A DNA stretch of 64,000 nucleotides from Alloalcanivorax dieselolei B5 (GCF_000300005.1 NC_018691.1:3844001-3908000); one strand, 5' to 3'; counted from the stretch's first letter, positions 25,554-35,518 are shown. Notes: generated by a model not told the origin, from the sequence alone. Translations and numbers: made by a program.

Positions 25554-26159
25554 ATGTATGTGGTAGGTGTGACCGGTGGTATTGGCAGTGGCAAAACCGC
25601 CGCCACCGATTTCCTGGCCCGTCTGGGCATTACCATCGTCGATGCGGATCAGGCATCCCGGATCGTGGTGGAGCCGGGGCAGCCGGCACTCCATGCCATC
25701 GTCGATCGCTTCGGCGAGCGGATACTGCAGGAGGACGGCACGCTCAATCGCCGCGCTCTGCGCGATATCGTTTTCAGCAATGATCAGGCGCGGCGGGAGC
25801 TGGAAGCGATAACCCATCCGGCGATCGGCGACCAGTTGCGCCGGCAGATCCAGGACAGCGACAGCGACTACACCGTGCTGGTCTCGCCTTTGCTGCTGGA
25901 AGGACGGCAAAAGGACATGACCCATCGCGTTCTGGTGGTCGATGTGCCCGGTGAAATTCAGGTGGCCCGCACCGTCAATCGGGATCAGGTCCCCATGGAG
26001 CAGGTGGAGGCGATCATGCGCGCCCAGCTATCGCGGGAAGAGCGCCTGGCCCTGGCCCACGATGTGGTGACCAACGACGGTCCCCTGGAACGGCTTCATC
26101 AGCAACTGGAACAACTGCATCAACGTTATCTGGAGTTAGCCCGACGTCATGGCGGATAA
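25554..26159 (+). CDS. coaE: Dephospho-CoA kinase
   Basis: Last enzyme of coenzyme A synthesis: ATP-dependent phosphorylation of the 3'-hydroxyl of dephospho-CoA. The 201 residues begin with the P-loop [21 protein letters not shown] (residues 5-25), followed by [24 protein letters not shown], and [25 protein letters not shown], all typical. I took the ATG at 25554 because it places the P-loop at the N-terminus. Its 3' end overlaps yacG by 11 nt. In E. coli zapD lies between coaE and yacG; here there is no such gene, as I recall also for Pseudomonas. Confidence 0.95.
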   Translation: MYVVGVTGGIGSGKTAATDFLARLGITIVDADQASRIVVEPGQPALHAIVDRFGERILQEDGTLNRRALRDIVFSNDQARRELEAITHPAIGDQLRRQIQDSDSDYTVLVSPLLLEGRQKDMTHRVLVVDVPGEIQVARTVNRDQVPMEQVEAIMRAQLSREERLALAHDVVTNDGPLERLHQQLEQLHQRYLELARRHGG

Positions 26160-26343
26160 CACCACTCGTATCTACCCCTGTCCCCATTGCAAGAAACCCA
26201 CCCGCTGGGACGACAATCCCTGGCGGCCGTTTTGCAGCGAACGCTGCAAGATGATCGATCTGGGCGCCTGGGCCTCGGAGCAACATATGATTCCGGGGGA
26301 TCCAAACGCACCAGTGGACGATCTCGACGACCCGGAGCGGTAA
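26149..26343 (+). CDS. yacG: DNA gyrase inhibitor / zinc-binding protein YacG
   Basis: A 64-residue zinc ribbon protein. The four zinc cysteines are seen in [11 protein letters not shown] and [17 protein letters not shown], followed by an acidic tail ([14 protein letters not shown]). E. coli YacG binds GyrB and inhibits DNA gyrase. It overlaps coaE by 11 nt, and its stop codon directly abuts the stop codon of the convergent nudix gene, leaving no room for a terminator between them. Confidence 0.93.
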   Translation: MADNTTRIYPCPHCKKPTRWDDNPWRPFCSERCKMIDLGAWASEQHMIPGDPNAPVDDLDDPER

Positions 26344-27294
26344 TCAATCCACCCCGGGCCAGAAGGCGCGGATGCCGGCGACGCCATAGGCGCCGTGTTC
26401 GCGGGCCGTGGTCAGATCATCCGGGGACAACCCGCCCAGGGCATAAAACACCAGGGGCCGCCCCTCGGTGAGCGCGGCGAAACCGTCCCATCCCATGGGC
26501 GCCACATCAGGATGCGTGGCGGTGGCCGCCACCGGTGACACCACCGCCATGGGGATATCCAGCGCCAGAGCCTGCTCCAGGGCGGCAGCATCGTGGCAAG
26601 CGGCGGAGATCACGCCGGCAAACCCGCTCAGTTCCGCGGCCGACGCTGCCATCAGAGCCCGCCGGCTCAGATGCAATCCGGCGGCCCCTTCCCGCGCCGC
26701 CAGCGCCGCATCATCCCGGACCCAGAAAGGCAGGCCCCGTTCACGGCAGCACGCCGCCAGCCTCGGCAGTGCCGGATCCTGACTCCAGCCACGCAGATAC
26801 ACACCCTGCCGTCGCGGGTCCAGCCGCTCCAACCCCTGGACCACGGCTGGCTCCTCGAGCCCCTCGGGCACCACCACCCACTCCGGCGGCAGTCTCAGCG
26901 CCAGCGCCACTGGGCGATTGGCGGCGGGAAACGCGCGCTCGGTGATATCGGCCAGCGGCACCCACTCCACCGGCTGGCCCTCGCGGCCGTGGGGCTCGCC
27001 GCTGTAGCGCCGCACCTCACGAAAATGCAGGGTGACCTTGAGGTCCGGGTAGCGGTGGCGCACAGTCATGAACGGCGCGCATCCGGTCACATCCAGCCCG
27101 AGCTCCTCGTGCAGTTCGCGGGCCAGGGCAACGTCGAGGGCCTCTCCCGGCTCCACCTTGCCGCCCGGGAACTCCCACAGCCCGCCCTGATGCTTGTGCT
27201 CCGGGCGGCGGCTGAGACACAAGCGTCCGTCTCCGTCGCGAATAATGCCCGCCACCACCGTGATTTCCGGAACGGTCTCATGGGAATCGGACAT
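26344..27294 (-). CDS. Nudix (MutT-like) hydrolase fused to a ThiE-like domain
   Basis: A 316-residue two-domain protein. Residues 1-130 form a MutT-type nudix domain with the box GGKVEPGEALDVALARELHEELGL (about 44-67) and an N-terminal EITVVAGIIRDGDGRLCLSRRP, suited to hydrolysing oxidised purine nucleotides such as 8-oxo-dGTP. Residues 150-316 look like a thiamine-phosphate-synthase barrel (GLHLSRRAL, ISAACHD, VSPVAATATHP, YALGGLSPDDL), but the normal ThiE catalytic residues do not look intact, so this half may only bind. This fusion is known from pseudomonads and relatives. It starts 2 nt after argJ and is probably co-transcribed with secA-argJ. Confidence 0.88.
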   Translation of the reverse strand: MSDSHETVPEITVVAGIIRDGDGRLCLSRRPEHKHQGGLWEFPGGKVEPGEALDVALARELHEELGLDVTGCAPFMTVRHRYPDLKVTLHFREVRRYSGEPHGREGQPVEWVPLADITERAFPAANRPVALALRLPPEWVVVPEGLEEPAVVQGLERLDPRRQGVYLRGWSQDPALPRLAACCRERGLPFWVRDDAALAAREGAAGLHLSRRALMAASAAELSGFAGVISAACHDAAALEQALALDIPMAVVSPVAATATHPDVAPMGWDGFAALTEGRPLVFYALGGLSPDDLTTAREHGAYGVAGIRAFWPGVD

Positions 27295-27296
27295 GG

Positions 27297-28502
27297 TCAG
27301 GTACGGTACTCGGCGTTGATTTTCACGTAGTCATAGCTGAAATCACAGGTCCACATTTGCCCTCGACCCGTTCCCGCCGCCAGGTCCACGCGGATGGTGA
27401 TTTCCGCACGTGCCATGACGGCGGCGCCGCGTTCCTCGGTGTAATCGTCGTCGACGCCGCCTTCATTGACGATACGAACCTCATCCAGCCAGATCGCCAC
27501 CCGGTTCACATCCAGGGTGTCGATCGGCGCCCGCCCCACGGCGGCCAGGATCCGGCCCCAGTTGGGGTCGGAGGCAAACAGGGCGGTTTTGACCAACGGG
27601 GAGTGGGCAATGGTCTCCGCCACCGCCAGGGCGTCAGCGTCACTGGCGGCGCCTTGCACCTGAATCTCGACGAACTTGGAGGCCCCTTCGGCATCGCGGA
27701 TCAGCGCCTGGGCCAGTTCCACGAACACCTGCTCCAACGCCTGAAACACCAGGCGGGCAGCTTCGCTGTCCTCCTGCTCGATCGGCGCCGCTCCGGACTG
27801 GCCGGTGGCGATCAGAATGCAGGCGTCATTGGTGGAGGTGTCACCATCCACGGTGATGCGATTAAACGAGGCGTCCGCCAGTTGGCGCACCCAGCGATCC
27901 AGCACCGGCTTGGCGATATCCGCGTCGGTGGCGATGTAACCCAGCATGGTCGCCATGTTCGGCCTGATCATGCCGGCCCCCTTGGCGATGCCGGTGATGT
28001 TCACCGGTACGCCGTCCAGCTCCAGGCGGTGACTGGCCACTTTCGGCACCGTATCGGTGGTCATGATGCCCTCGGCGGCACGACCCCAGCCGTGCTCATC
28101 CAGGGTCTCCAGCGCCGCCGGCAAACCGTTTTCGAACGGCTCCATGGCGAACGGTTCACCAATCACGCCGGTGGAAAACGGCAGCACCTCAGCCGGATGA
28201 CACAGAGCCAGTTCCGACAGCAACACGCAGGTCTCCTCACACAGCGCCACCCCCTTGTCACCGGTACCGGCATTGGCATAGCCGGTGTTGATCATCAGGT
28301 AGCGAGGGGCTTTTTCCGCCAGGTTACGGCGTGCCACCTGTACCGGCGCGGCCTGGAAGCGGTTGCGGGTGAATACGCCGGCGGCACGGCTGCCTTGCGC
28401 CAGCTCGATCACCACCAGGTCCTTACGTTGGGCTTTTTTTATGCCCGCTTCCACCGCGGCCAGGCGCACCCCGGCCACCGGAAACCACTGCGACTGCGTC
28501 AT
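27297..28502 (-). CDS. argJ: Bifunctional ornithine acetyltransferase / N-acetylglutamate synthase ArgJ
   Basis: Arginine-pathway enzyme that moves the acetyl group from N-acetylornithine to glutamate, and in bifunctional forms also acetylates glutamate with acetyl-CoA. The 401-residue precursor autocleaves at A184-T185 within KGAGMIRPNMATML, making Thr185 the N-terminal nucleophile of the beta chain. TGVIGEPF and TSTNDAC are also family landmarks. I chose the ATG at 28502 (MTQSQWFPVAGV) because GAAGGA lies 6 nt upstream; an ATG at 28526 would add eight residues. Whether it is bifunctional cannot be told from sequence alone. Confidence 0.95.
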   Translation of the reverse strand: MTQSQWFPVAGVRLAAVEAGIKKAQRKDLVVIELAQGSRAAGVFTRNRFQAAPVQVARRNLAEKAPRYLMINTGYANAGTGDKGVALCEETCVLLSELALCHPAEVLPFSTGVIGEPFAMEPFENGLPAALETLDEHGWGRAAEGIMTTDTVPKVASHRLELDGVPVNITGIAKGAGMIRPNMATMLGYIATDADIAKPVLDRWVRQLADASFNRITVDGDTSTNDACILIATGQSGAAPIEQEDSEAARLVFQALEQVFVELAQALIRDAEGASKFVEIQVQGAASDADALAVAETIAHSPLVKTALFASDPNWGRILAAVGRAPIDTLDVNRVAIWLDEVRIVNEGGVDDDYTEERGAAVMARAEITIRVDLAAGTGRGQMWTCDFSYDYVKINAEYRT

Positions 28503-28608
28503 GTTCGATCCTTCACCAAGGGTCATGGAATAATTCGGGCCATCTGTTCGCGGCCCCGGTTAATAGCATGGCCTTTCCTGGCCGAAAGGGGCAAGGGCCC
28601 CGAACGCA

Positions 28609-28633
28609 CCAACCCCGCCGATGGCGGGGTTGG
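28609..28633. terminator. GC-rich hairpin between secA and argJ
   Basis: CCAACCCCGCC (28609-28619) and GGCGGGGTTGG (28623-28633) form an 11-bp perfect stem with a 3-nt loop. It lies 39-63 nt downstream of the secA stop. There is no T-run after it on the minus strand, so it is a weak intrinsic terminator or a processing/stabilising hairpin. Confidence 0.5.
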
Positions 28634-28671
28634 ATGGGAAAGTGCTCACCCCTTGCGGGGGACCACAATGA

Positions 28672-31404
28672 TCACGTTTCCAGACGGCCGCAGCAGTGCT
28701 TGTACTTTTTGCCGGAACCGCAAACACAGGGTTCATTGCGGCCCACCTTGCGGCCTTCACGCACCACCGGCTGGGCTACCTGCGGCGGCCCCTGGGTCTG
28801 GATACCGTCGCCGGACGCGGTGGGCGCGGCCATCTGCTCTTGTTGCGCCTTCATCCGCTCCGCCTGTATCCGGGCTTCTTCCTGGCGCTGGGCTTCCAGC
28901 CGTTCCACTTCGTCATCGCGTCGCACCTCGAAATTATGCAGTACGCGGATCAGCTCGTGCTGGATCTGGTTCAGCATGGCCTGGAACAACTCGAAGGCTT
29001 CCTTCTTGTATTCCTGTTTCGGGTTCTTCTGCGCGTAACCGCGCAAGTGGATGCCCTGGCGCAGATGATCCATGCTGGCCAGGTGGTCTTTCCAATGACG
29101 GTCGAGGATCTGCAACATCAGGTGTTTTTCGATCTGGCGCAGAGTTTCCTCGCCGACTTCCTGCTCCTTGCGGCGGTATTCCTCTTCCATGGTCTCGATG
29201 ACCTTTTCCACCACCCCGTCGATGTGCAGCCCGGTATCTTCCTGCAGCCACTGGCTTACCGGCGCCCGGCAGCTGTACTCGGTCGCCAGGGTACGCTCCA
29301 GTCCATCCACATCCCATTGATCTTCCACGGAACCGGGCGGCATGTAGGCGTGAATTTCATCCGGCATCACGTCACGACGGATGCTTTCGATGGAGGACGC
29401 TAGGCTCTCGGATTCCAGAATCTGCTCGCGCTGGCTGTACACCACGCGGCGCTGGTCATTGGCCACGTTATCGTATTCAAGCAGATTCTTACGGATATCG
29501 AAGTTGCGCGCTTCCACCTTGCGCTGGGCGTTCTCGATGGCGCGGGTCACCCAGCGGTGCTCGATGGCCTCACCGTCCTTCAGGCCGAGCGAACGCATCA
29601 TGTTACGTACCCGGTCGGAAGCGAAGATGCGCATCAGGTCGTCTTCCATGGACAGGAAAAAGCGGGTGTACCCCGGATCGCCCTGACGGCCGGCACGGCC
29701 ACGCAACTGGTTGTCGATACGGCGGGATTCGTGCCGCTCGGAGCCGATGATATGCAAGCCGCCGGCCTCCAGCACCCGGGCGTGGTTGTCCCGCCATTCG
29801 TCCCGGATCTTCTGCGCTTCCGCGCCATCCGGATCGTCGAGATGCTTGATCTGCTCCTCCGGATTGCCGCCGAGCACGATGTCGGTACCCCGGCCGGCCA
29901 TGTTGGTGGCGATGGTCACGCTGCCCGGGCGCCCGGCCTGGGCAATGATCTGGGCTTCACGCTCGTGCTGCTTGGCGTTCAGCACCTCGTGTTTGATCTT
30001 GTCCTGATTGAGGCGATTGGACAGGTATTCGGAGGCCTCGATGGTGGCGGTGCCCACCAGCACCGGCGCGCCTTTTTCGACGCACTGTTTCACTTCGTCG
30101 ACAATCGCTTCGAATTTTTCCTTCAGCGTCAGATAGACCAGATCGTTGGCGTCGATCCGCGCCATCGGACGGTTGGTGGGGACCACCACCACATCCATAC
30201 CGTAGATCTGACGAAACTCCACCGCTTCGGTGTCGGCGGTGCCGGTCATACCGGAAAGTTTGTCGTAAAGACGGAAGTAGTTCTGGAACGTGGTCGAGGC
30301 GAGCGTCTGGTTCTCCTGCTGGATGCGCACCCCTTCCTTGGCTTCCACCGCCTGGTGGATGCCGTCGGACCAGCGCCGGCCCGGCATGGTCCGACCGGTG
30401 TGCTCATCGACGATAACGATCTGGTCGTTCTGCACCACGTACTCCCGATCCCGGTGGAACAAGGCGTGGGCCTTCAGGGCGGCGTGCACGTGATGCAGCA
30501 GCGTCAGATTATGGGCCGCGTACAGGCTCTCCCCCTGCTCCAGCAGATCGTTCTCCACCAGCAAGGACTCGATCAGCTGGTGGCCTTCCTCGGTCAGCTC
30601 CACTTGCCGCTGTTTCTCATCGATCACATAGTGACCGGTTTCATCGCCCTCTTCCGGCTGCGGCTGAAGCCGTGGCATCAGCAGATTGATCTGGCGATAC
30701 AGTTCGGAGGAGTCGGAGGCGGGACCGGAAATGATCAGCGGGGTACGGGCTTCATCGATGAGGATGGAATCCACTTCATCGACGATGGCGAAGTTGAGTT
30801 TGCGCTGCACCCGGTCTTCCAACCGGAAGGCCATGTTGTCACGCAGATAGTCGAAGCCGTATTCGTTGTTGGTGCCGTAAATAAGGTCGGAACCATAGGC
30901 TTCGCGTTTTTCCGGCGCCGGCTGCTGGGAGTAAATAATGCCGACGGTGAGGCCGAGAAACTCGTACAGGGGACGCATCCAGTTGGCGTCCCGCTCGGCC
31001 AGGTATTCGTTTACGGTCACCACGTGCACGCCCAGACCGGACAGGGCGTTGAGATAGGCCGGCAAGGTCGCGGTGAGGGTTTTACCTTCACCGGTACGCA
31101 TCTCGGCGATACGCCCTTCGTGCAAAGCGATCCCGCCCAATAACTGCACATCGAAGTGACGCATGCCCATGACTCGCGTGGCGGCCTCGCGGACCACGGC
31201 GAACGCTTCCGGCAACAGCTCATCCAGCGTCTTGCCCTCGGCGAAGGCGCCCCTCAATTCGCCGGTCTTGGCTTTCAGCGCCTCGTCATCCAGTTTGGCC
31301 ATGTCGTCACCAAGCGCGTTGATCGCCGTGACCAGGCGGCTCATACGCTTGAGTTCACGGTCATTTTTGGTGCCGAAGACTTTCTTTGCGATGGAAGACA
31401 GCAT
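28672..31404 (-). CDS. secA: Preprotein translocase ATPase SecA
   Basis: Motor ATPase of the Sec general export pathway; it drives unfolded preproteins through SecYEG. The 910 residues show Walker A MRTGEGKT (102-109), [19 protein letters not shown], the preprotein-crosslinking region, [22 protein letters not shown], the C-terminal helicase-like motif [12 protein letters not shown], and a terminal zinc site [14 protein letters not shown] for SecB. I chose the ATG at 31404 ([11 protein letters not shown]); a TTG seven codons upstream is less likely. Upstream is an M23 peptidase gene rather than secM, so the SecM arrest mechanism is not encoded here. Confidence 0.97.
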   Translation of the reverse strand: MLSSIAKKVFGTKNDRELKRMSRLVTAINALGDDMAKLDDEALKAKTGELRGAFAEGKTLDELLPEAFAVVREAATRVMGMRHFDVQLLGGIALHEGRIAEMRTGEGKTLTATLPAYLNALSGLGVHVVTVNEYLAERDANWMRPLYEFLGLTVGIIYSQQPAPEKREAYGSDLIYGTNNEYGFDYLRDNMAFRLEDRVQRKLNFAIVDEVDSILIDEARTPLIISGPASDSSELYRQINLLMPRLQPQPEEGDETGHYVIDEKQRQVELTEEGHQLIESLLVENDLLEQGESLYAAHNLTLLHHVHAALKAHALFHRDREYVVQNDQIVIVDEHTGRTMPGRRWSDGIHQAVEAKEGVRIQQENQTLASTTFQNYFRLYDKLSGMTGTADTEAVEFRQIYGMDVVVVPTNRPMARIDANDLVYLTLKEKFEAIVDEVKQCVEKGAPVLVGTATIEASEYLSNRLNQDKIKHEVLNAKQHEREAQIIAQAGRPGSVTIATNMAGRGTDIVLGGNPEEQIKHLDDPDGAEAQKIRDEWRDNHARVLEAGGLHIIGSERHESRRIDNQLRGRAGRQGDPGYTRFFLSMEDDLMRIFASDRVRNMMRSLGLKDGEAIEHRWVTRAIENAQRKVEARNFDIRKNLLEYDNVANDQRRVVYSQREQILESESLASSIESIRRDVMPDEIHAYMPPGSVEDQWDVDGLERTLATEYSCRAPVSQWLQEDTGLHIDGVVEKVIETMEEEYRRKEQEVGEETLRQIEKHLMLQILDRHWKDHLASMDHLRQGIHLRGYAQKNPKQEYKKEAFELFQAMLNQIQHELIRVLHNFEVRRDDEVERLEAQRQEEARIQAERMKAQQEQMAAPTASGDGIQTQGPPQVAQPVVREGRKVGRNEPCVCGSGKKYKHCCGRLET

Positions 31405-31589
31405 GAAACGTCCGTTTTTTCTCAATGGGTGGAGCAGAGCGCCCCGCGCTAAGGAGGGATCATTCTACTCACGAGATTGGGTAGGGGCGACCATAATTCA
31501 AGCCTTGGGCGGAGGAATCAAGACCCGGGTGACGGTCCCGGGCCAATGGGGGCGCTTGACAGCACCCCGCCCCTCCCGGAATGACCAGG

Positions 31590-32516
31590 CTAGCGGCGCG
31601 CCCGAGCGATATAAGGGGAAGGATCCACCTGTTGGCCGTTCTTCAACACTTCATAGTGCACGTGGGGACCGGTGGAACGGCCGCTGGTGCCAACGATGGC
31701 GACGGTATCGCCGGTGCGCACGATATCCCCGACTTCCACGGTGACGCTCTTGGCATGGGCATAGCGGGAGCTGATGCCGTTACCGTGATTGACTTCCACC
31801 AATTGGCCGTAGCCGGTTTTCTTGCCCGCGAAGGTGACGACACCGGACGCGGTGGCAATGATCGGCGATCCGTCCCGGGCGGCGAAATCCACGCCCTTGT
31901 GCCACGCCACCCGGCCGCTGAACGGATCGGTGCGGCGGCCATAACGGCTGGACATCCAGCCATGCGGAATCGGTCGGCCGGAAAGGAAGGTTTCGTCCTT
32001 GAGCTGACGGTTGGCCAGCAGCTTTTCCAGGATGTCCAACTGCTGCTCGCGCCGCTGCAAGGCGGTGGTCACCCGCTCCAGTTCCTGCATGAAGGACGGC
32101 GGCGTAAAGCTGCTGCTGCCCTCCACTTCAGGCCCCCCGATGGCCGGGGCGCTGCTGAAATCAAATTCCTGGCCGTCGATGCCGGCCACGTCCACCAGGC
32201 GTTCCCCGAGCGCGTCCAGGCGTACCAGACGGGCTTCGGTGTCCGCCAGTTGCAGGGTCAGGGCGCGGAACTGCTCAGCGCTGAGACGGGACAAGTCCGC
32301 CACTTCACGCTTCTGCTCGTTGAGTTCGCTCTGGAACCGCTCGGCCACGGCTTCGGTGTATGCCGGCGGCACCAGTTTGTAGTTCAGCCAGTAGGCGCCG
32401 GTACCCAGGGCCACCGGCAGCGCCACCATTACCAAAAGCGCCAGATACAGCCAGGATCGGGATAACTGCACCGATCGGGCATGGCCGCCCTTGCTGTTAA
32501 GCCATATGATGTTCAT
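31590..32516 (-). CDS. M23 family (LytM-type) peptidoglycan endopeptidase
   Basis: Membrane-anchored periplasmic metalloprotein of 308 residues. One TM segment (about 23-45) follows a short cytoplasmic tail; a coiled-coil region (about 55-110 and 140-170, LERVTTALQRREQQLDILEKLL) precedes the LytM domain (about 180-300). Zinc motifs are intact: HKGVDFA with His and Asp, and HVHYEV near the C-terminus, so it is probably an active endopeptidase rather than an EnvC/NlpD-type activator. It is 185 nt upstream of secA and divergent from dciA, an arrangement known next to dcw clusters in pseudomonads. Its partner and exact cleavage site are not known to me. Confidence 0.9.
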   Translation of the reverse strand: MNIIWLNSKGGHARSVQLSRSWLYLALLVMVALPVALGTGAYWLNYKLVPPAYTEAVAERFQSELNEQKREVADLSRLSAEQFRALTLQLADTEARLVRLDALGERLVDVAGIDGQEFDFSSAPAIGGPEVEGSSSFTPPSFMQELERVTTALQRREQQLDILEKLLANRQLKDETFLSGRPIPHGWMSSRYGRRTDPFSGRVAWHKGVDFAARDGSPIIATASGVVTFAGKKTGYGQLVEVNHGNGISSRYAHAKSVTVEVGDIVRTGDTVAIVGTSGRSTGPHVHYEVLKNGQQVDPSPYIARARR

Positions 32517-32752
32517 GAGTGTGGAAACACCCCTTCCAAAAAGTCTTCAGGCCAGCGGTCTGCAGGCCCGCGGAATATCCATTCATAAATGACAATGCCG
32601 GTGGTGCCGGGCGGCACCGTCCCCGCTGGTCTCCCCGGTTTCCTTCGTGCCACCCGGCCGGTTATGGTCTGGCCGTGGTTCGACGAGCCCGGAGTAGCTG
32701 GCGAGAGACTTATCGTTTTTTTACAATTAGCCGGGTAGTGTAAGGAAATACC

Positions 32753-33223
32753 ATGGCCAACACAAACCGGCCCCAAAACCTCGGGGCACTGCTCAAACGC
32801 CATCCCAGATTGGGACGGCTGGCGGCCAATGCCCGCGCCCAGCCCGCGCCCTCTCAAGGCGGCGACCCGCGAGCGTGCCTGCCGCCCGCGCTGCGTGACC
32901 GGGTCATGCTGGTGGAAGAATCGCAACGCTGGCTGGCGCTGGTGGAAAACAGCGCCACCGCGCAGTTGTTGCGCTTCCATCTGCCCCGGCTGCAACGGGC
33001 TCTGCCCGGCGCCGCCAGCGTCAAAATCGTGGTGACCGGCCGGCGCCAGCTTGATAGCGGCTCCGGTTCCTCCACGCACGCCACAGATGAAGGCAAATAC
33101 CGTGCCATGGGACCGGTTCTGGATGCGGAAAGCGCGGCTCATATCGCGCGCGCGGCGCGTGACATGGACGATCCGGGTCTGCGTGAGGCCCTGGCCCGAC
33201 TGGCCAGCCGGGTCAAAAAGTGA
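32753..33223 (+). CDS. dciA: DciA/DUF721 family putative helicase loader
   Basis: A 156-residue basic protein of the DUF721/DciA family. DciA interacts with the replicative helicase DnaB and is proposed to be the ancestral helicase loader where phage-type DnaC/DnaI is absent. The core (about 10-95) has a KH-like pattern: LGALLKRHPRLGRLAA, DRVMLVEESQRWLALVENSATAQLLRFHLPRLQRAL, SVKIVVTGRR, followed by a variable tail and a C-terminal helical segment (AAHIARAARDMDDPGLREALARLASRVKK). RBS AAGGAA precedes the ATG. It is the only plus-strand gene between yacG and lpoA. Confidence 0.82.
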   Translation: MANTNRPQNLGALLKRHPRLGRLAANARAQPAPSQGGDPRACLPPALRDRVMLVEESQRWLALVENSATAQLLRFHLPRLQRALPGAASVKIVVTGRRQLDSGSGSSTHATDEGKYRAMGPVLDAESAAHIARAARDMDDPGLREALARLASRVKK

Positions 33224-33253
33224 CGGGAAGGATCATCTGAAAGGCGTAACTGC

Positions 33254-33285
33254 CCACCCCGGCCGCGGGAGGGTGGCCGGGGTGG
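33254..33285. terminator. Hairpin between convergent dciA and lpxC
   Basis: CCACCCCGGCC (33254-33264) and GGCCGGGGTGG (33275-33285) form an 11-bp perfect stem with a 10-nt loop in the 79-nt gap between two convergent genes. No clear T-run follows on either strand, but position and strength suggest a shared bidirectional terminator. Confidence 0.6.
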
Positions 33286-33302
33286 ATCGGGGAAGCACAC
33301 CG

Positions 33303-34217
33303 TTATTCGGCGGTGGCCAAAGGTCCGGCGTAGGAGATCGGCGCCGCGTCAGCGTCCTCGAACGTCACCACTTCGTAGGCCTCCGGCTGGCTCAGCAGTT
33401 CGCGCAGCAGGGCGTTGTTCAAAGCGTGACCGGACTTGTGGCCCACGAATTCGCCAATCAGGCTGTAGCCCAATTGATACAGGTCGCCGATGGCGTCCAG
33501 CATCTTGTGCTTCACGAATTCGTCGTCGTAACGCAGACCGTCCTCGTTAAGGATGCGGTATTCGTCCACCACGATGGCATTGTCGACACTGCCGCCCAAC
33601 GCCAGGTTCTGGCTGCGCAGGAACTCGATATCACGCATGAACCCGAAGGTCCGGGCGCGCGCCACTTCCTTCACGAACGAGGTCGTGGAGAAATCGATGC
33701 TCGCCAGTTGATCGCGTTCCTCGAAGACCGGGTGGTCGAATTCGATCGAGAAAGTCACCTTGAATCCGTCAAAAGGCACGAAAGTGGCAACCTTGTCGCC
33801 TTCTTTCACCGTCACCTTCTTCTTGATCCGGATGAACTTCTTGGCCGCCTCCTGCTCACGGATACCCGCGGACTGCAGCAGGAATACGAAGGGCCCGGCA
33901 CTGCCATCCATGATCGGGACTTCCGGTGCCGACAACTCCACATAGGCGTTATCGACCCCCAGCCCGGCCATGGCGGAGAGCAAATGCTCGACCGTGCCCA
34001 CCTTGACGCCATTCTGCACCAGGGTCGTGGACAAGGTGGTTTCTCCCACATTGTGGGCACCCGCCTTGATCTCCACCACCGGATCCAGATCCACGCGGCG
34101 GAACACGATGCCAGTGTCCACCGGCGCCGGACGTACCGTCAGGTAGACTTTCTCACCAGTATGCAACCCTACGCCGGTGGCGCGGATTACGTTTTTGAGT
34201 GTTCGTTGTCTGATCAT
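33303..34217 (-). CDS. lpxC: UDP-3-O-acyl-N-acetylglucosamine deacetylase LpxC
   Basis: Zinc deacetylase that commits UDP-acyl-GlcNAc to lipid A synthesis. The 304 residues contain the zinc ligands His78 ([12 protein letters not shown]), His237 and Asp241 ([11 protein letters not shown]), and the catalytic His in KSGHALNN. Length and start match E. coli LpxC (305). It is the last gene of the dcw block, 137 nt after ftsZ, with its own AT-rich leader and a likely promoter, so it can be expressed independently. The SD sequence before the ATG at 34217 is weak. The C-terminus ends LATAE; FtsH-mediated turnover as in E. coli cannot be judged. Confidence 0.96.
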   Translation of the reverse strand: MIRQRTLKNVIRATGVGLHTGEKVYLTVRPAPVDTGIVFRRVDLDPVVEIKAGAHNVGETTLSTTLVQNGVKVGTVEHLLSAMAGLGVDNAYVELSAPEVPIMDGSAGPFVFLLQSAGIREQEAAKKFIRIKKKVTVKEGDKVATFVPFDGFKVTFSIEFDHPVFEERDQLASIDFSTTSFVKEVARARTFGFMRDIEFLRSQNLALGGSVDNAIVVDEYRILNEDGLRYDDEFVKHKMLDAIGDLYQLGYSLIGEFVGHKSGHALNNALLRELLSQPEAYEVVTFEDADAAPISYAGPLATAE

Positions 34218-34238
34218 CGATTCGTCACAAAGCTACCG

Positions 34239-34310
34239 GTATCCTGAAAAATAAGGATACTGCCATCCTCGAAGCGTTATAAGAGGATAAGTATACCCAA
34301 AATCCTCTTA
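34239..34310 (-). promoter_or_regulatory. lpxC promoter/leader with two inverted repeats
   Basis: A minus-strand -10 box TATACT (complement of 34290-34295) is bracketed by a 9-bp perfect inverted repeat, TAAGAGGAT at 34280-34288 and ATCCTCTTA at 34302-34310. Closer to lpxC, GTATCCT (34239-34245) and AGGATAC (34254-34260) form a 7-bp hairpin in the leader. The -35 box is not clear. The first repeat is placed like an operator; the second like an mRNA structure. Confidence 0.45.
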
Positions 34311-34348
34311 CCGCACCATTGACCGTGCCTATCGCGCCGTTAGCCGCG

Positions 34349-34373
34349 CCGCCGTCAGTCGGCCTGACGGCGG
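34349..34373 (-). terminator. Hairpin over the ftsZ stop codon
   Basis: CCGCCGTCAG (34349-34358) and CTGACGGCGG (34364-34373) pair over 10 bp with a 5-nt loop. The hairpin spans the last ftsZ codons and its stop. No T-run follows on the minus strand, so it may slow or stabilise the mRNA rather than terminate it. Confidence 0.45.
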
Positions 34374-35518
34374 AGGAAGGTCGGGATATCAATGAAGTCC
34401 AGATCTTCCGCGGTACTCACCGCGCCACGGCCGGAACCGCCCATGCTTTGTTGCACGGCACGACGGCGCTCGACGGCGGGACGCTCCAGGTCGTTGTAGT
34501 CCACCCGGCCTTCCGCGCCCAACGAGTTCTGACGGCCACGCACCACTTTCAGTTCCTGCTGGGCGCCCAAACCGGTGGCGACCACCGTCACGCTGATATT
34601 GTCGCCCATATCCGGGTCGATGGCCGTGCCGATGATCACATTGGCTTCCTCGCTGGCCAGCTCGCTGACGATGTCACCCACCTCGGAGAACTCGTCCAGA
34701 GCGATGGACTCGTTGGCGGTGATGTTGATCAGGATGCCACGGGCGCCACGCAGATCCACATCTTCCAGCAGCGGGCTGGAAATGGCGGCCTGAGCGGCTT
34801 CGGAAGCCCGGTTGTCGCCGGTGGCGATACCGGTACCCATCATCGCGGTACCCAGTTCACTCATCACCGTGCGCACATCGGCGAAGTCGACGTTGATCAT
34901 GCCGGGACGGACGATCAGATCGGCGATCCCTTTCACCGCGCCCTGCAGTACTTCGTTGGCCGCTTTGAACGCGTCCAGCAGGGTGGTGGAACCGCCCAGC
35001 ACCGACTGCAACTTCTCGTTGGGGATGGTGATCAGGGAGTGCACTTGGTCGCGCAGGGCCTGGATGCCTTCCTGAGCGGAGCGCATGCGCTTCTTGCCCT
35101 CGAACGGGAACGGTTTGGTCACCACCGCCACCGTGAGGATACCCAGTTCCTTGGCGATCTCGGCCACCACCGGCGCCGCGCCGGTACCGGTACCACCGCC
35201 CATGCCGGCGGTGACGAACACCATGTCCGCGCCGTCGAGCAACTCGGCGATGCGGTCACGGTCCTCCAGCGCCGCCTGCCGGCCGATTTCCGGATTGGCA
35301 CCGGCACCCAGACCCTTGGTCACCTGGCTGCCCAGTTGAATCACGGTCTTGGCCGAGGAATTGCGCAGGGCCTGTGCATCGGTATTGGCGCAAATGAAAT
35401 CCACGCCTTCCACGTTAGAGCGCACCATGTGGTCCACGGCATTGCCGCCGCCACCACCAACGCCCACCACTTTGATCACCGCGCCATGGGGTACGGAATC
35501 TTCCAGTTTGAATTGCAT
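34355..35518 (-). CDS. ftsZ: Cell division GTPase FtsZ
   Basis: Tubulin-like GTPase that forms the Z ring. The 387 residues have the N-terminal GVGGGGGNAV (19-28), tubulin signature GGGTGTG (107-113), T7-loop sequence VDFADVRTVMSELG, and the C-terminal peptide DIPTFLRRQAD that binds FtsA and ZipA. The ATG at 35518 has GGGAG upstream and gives MQFKLEDS. An alternative upstream start (35620) would add 34 residues rich in repeat-derived sequence. It is separated from ftsA by 175 nt containing a hairpin, so ftsZ may be expressed partly on its own. Confidence 0.98.
   Translation of the reverse strand: MQFKLEDSVPHGAVIKVVGVGGGGGNAVDHMVRSNVEGVDFICANTDAQALRNSSAKTVIQLGSQVTKGLGAGANPEIGRQAALEDRDRIAELLDGADMVFVTAGMGGGTGTGAAPVVAEIAKELGILTVAVVTKPFPFEGKKRMRSAQEGIQALRDQVHSLITIPNEKLQSVLGGSTTLLDAFKAANEVLQGAVKGIADLIVRPGMINVDFADVRTVMSELGTAMMGTGIATGDNRASEAAQAAISSPLLEDVDLRGARGILINITANESIALDEFSEVGDIVSELASEEANVIIGTAIDPDMGDNISVTVVATGLGAQQELKVVRGRQNSLGAEGRVDYNDLERPAVERRRAVQQSMGGSGRGAVSTAEDLDFIDIPTFLRRQAD

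Noticed and set aside
31405-31589. A secM gene before secA.
   Set aside because: The upstream gene is an M23 peptidase with a complete LytM domain, and the gap holds no secretion-monitor peptide with an arrest motif that I can see.
33051-34247. A 398-codon plus-strand open frame crossing dciA and lpxC.
   Set aside because: It lies antisense to the complete lpxC and out of frame with dciA, and reads as low-complexity His/Arg/Gly-rich sequence.
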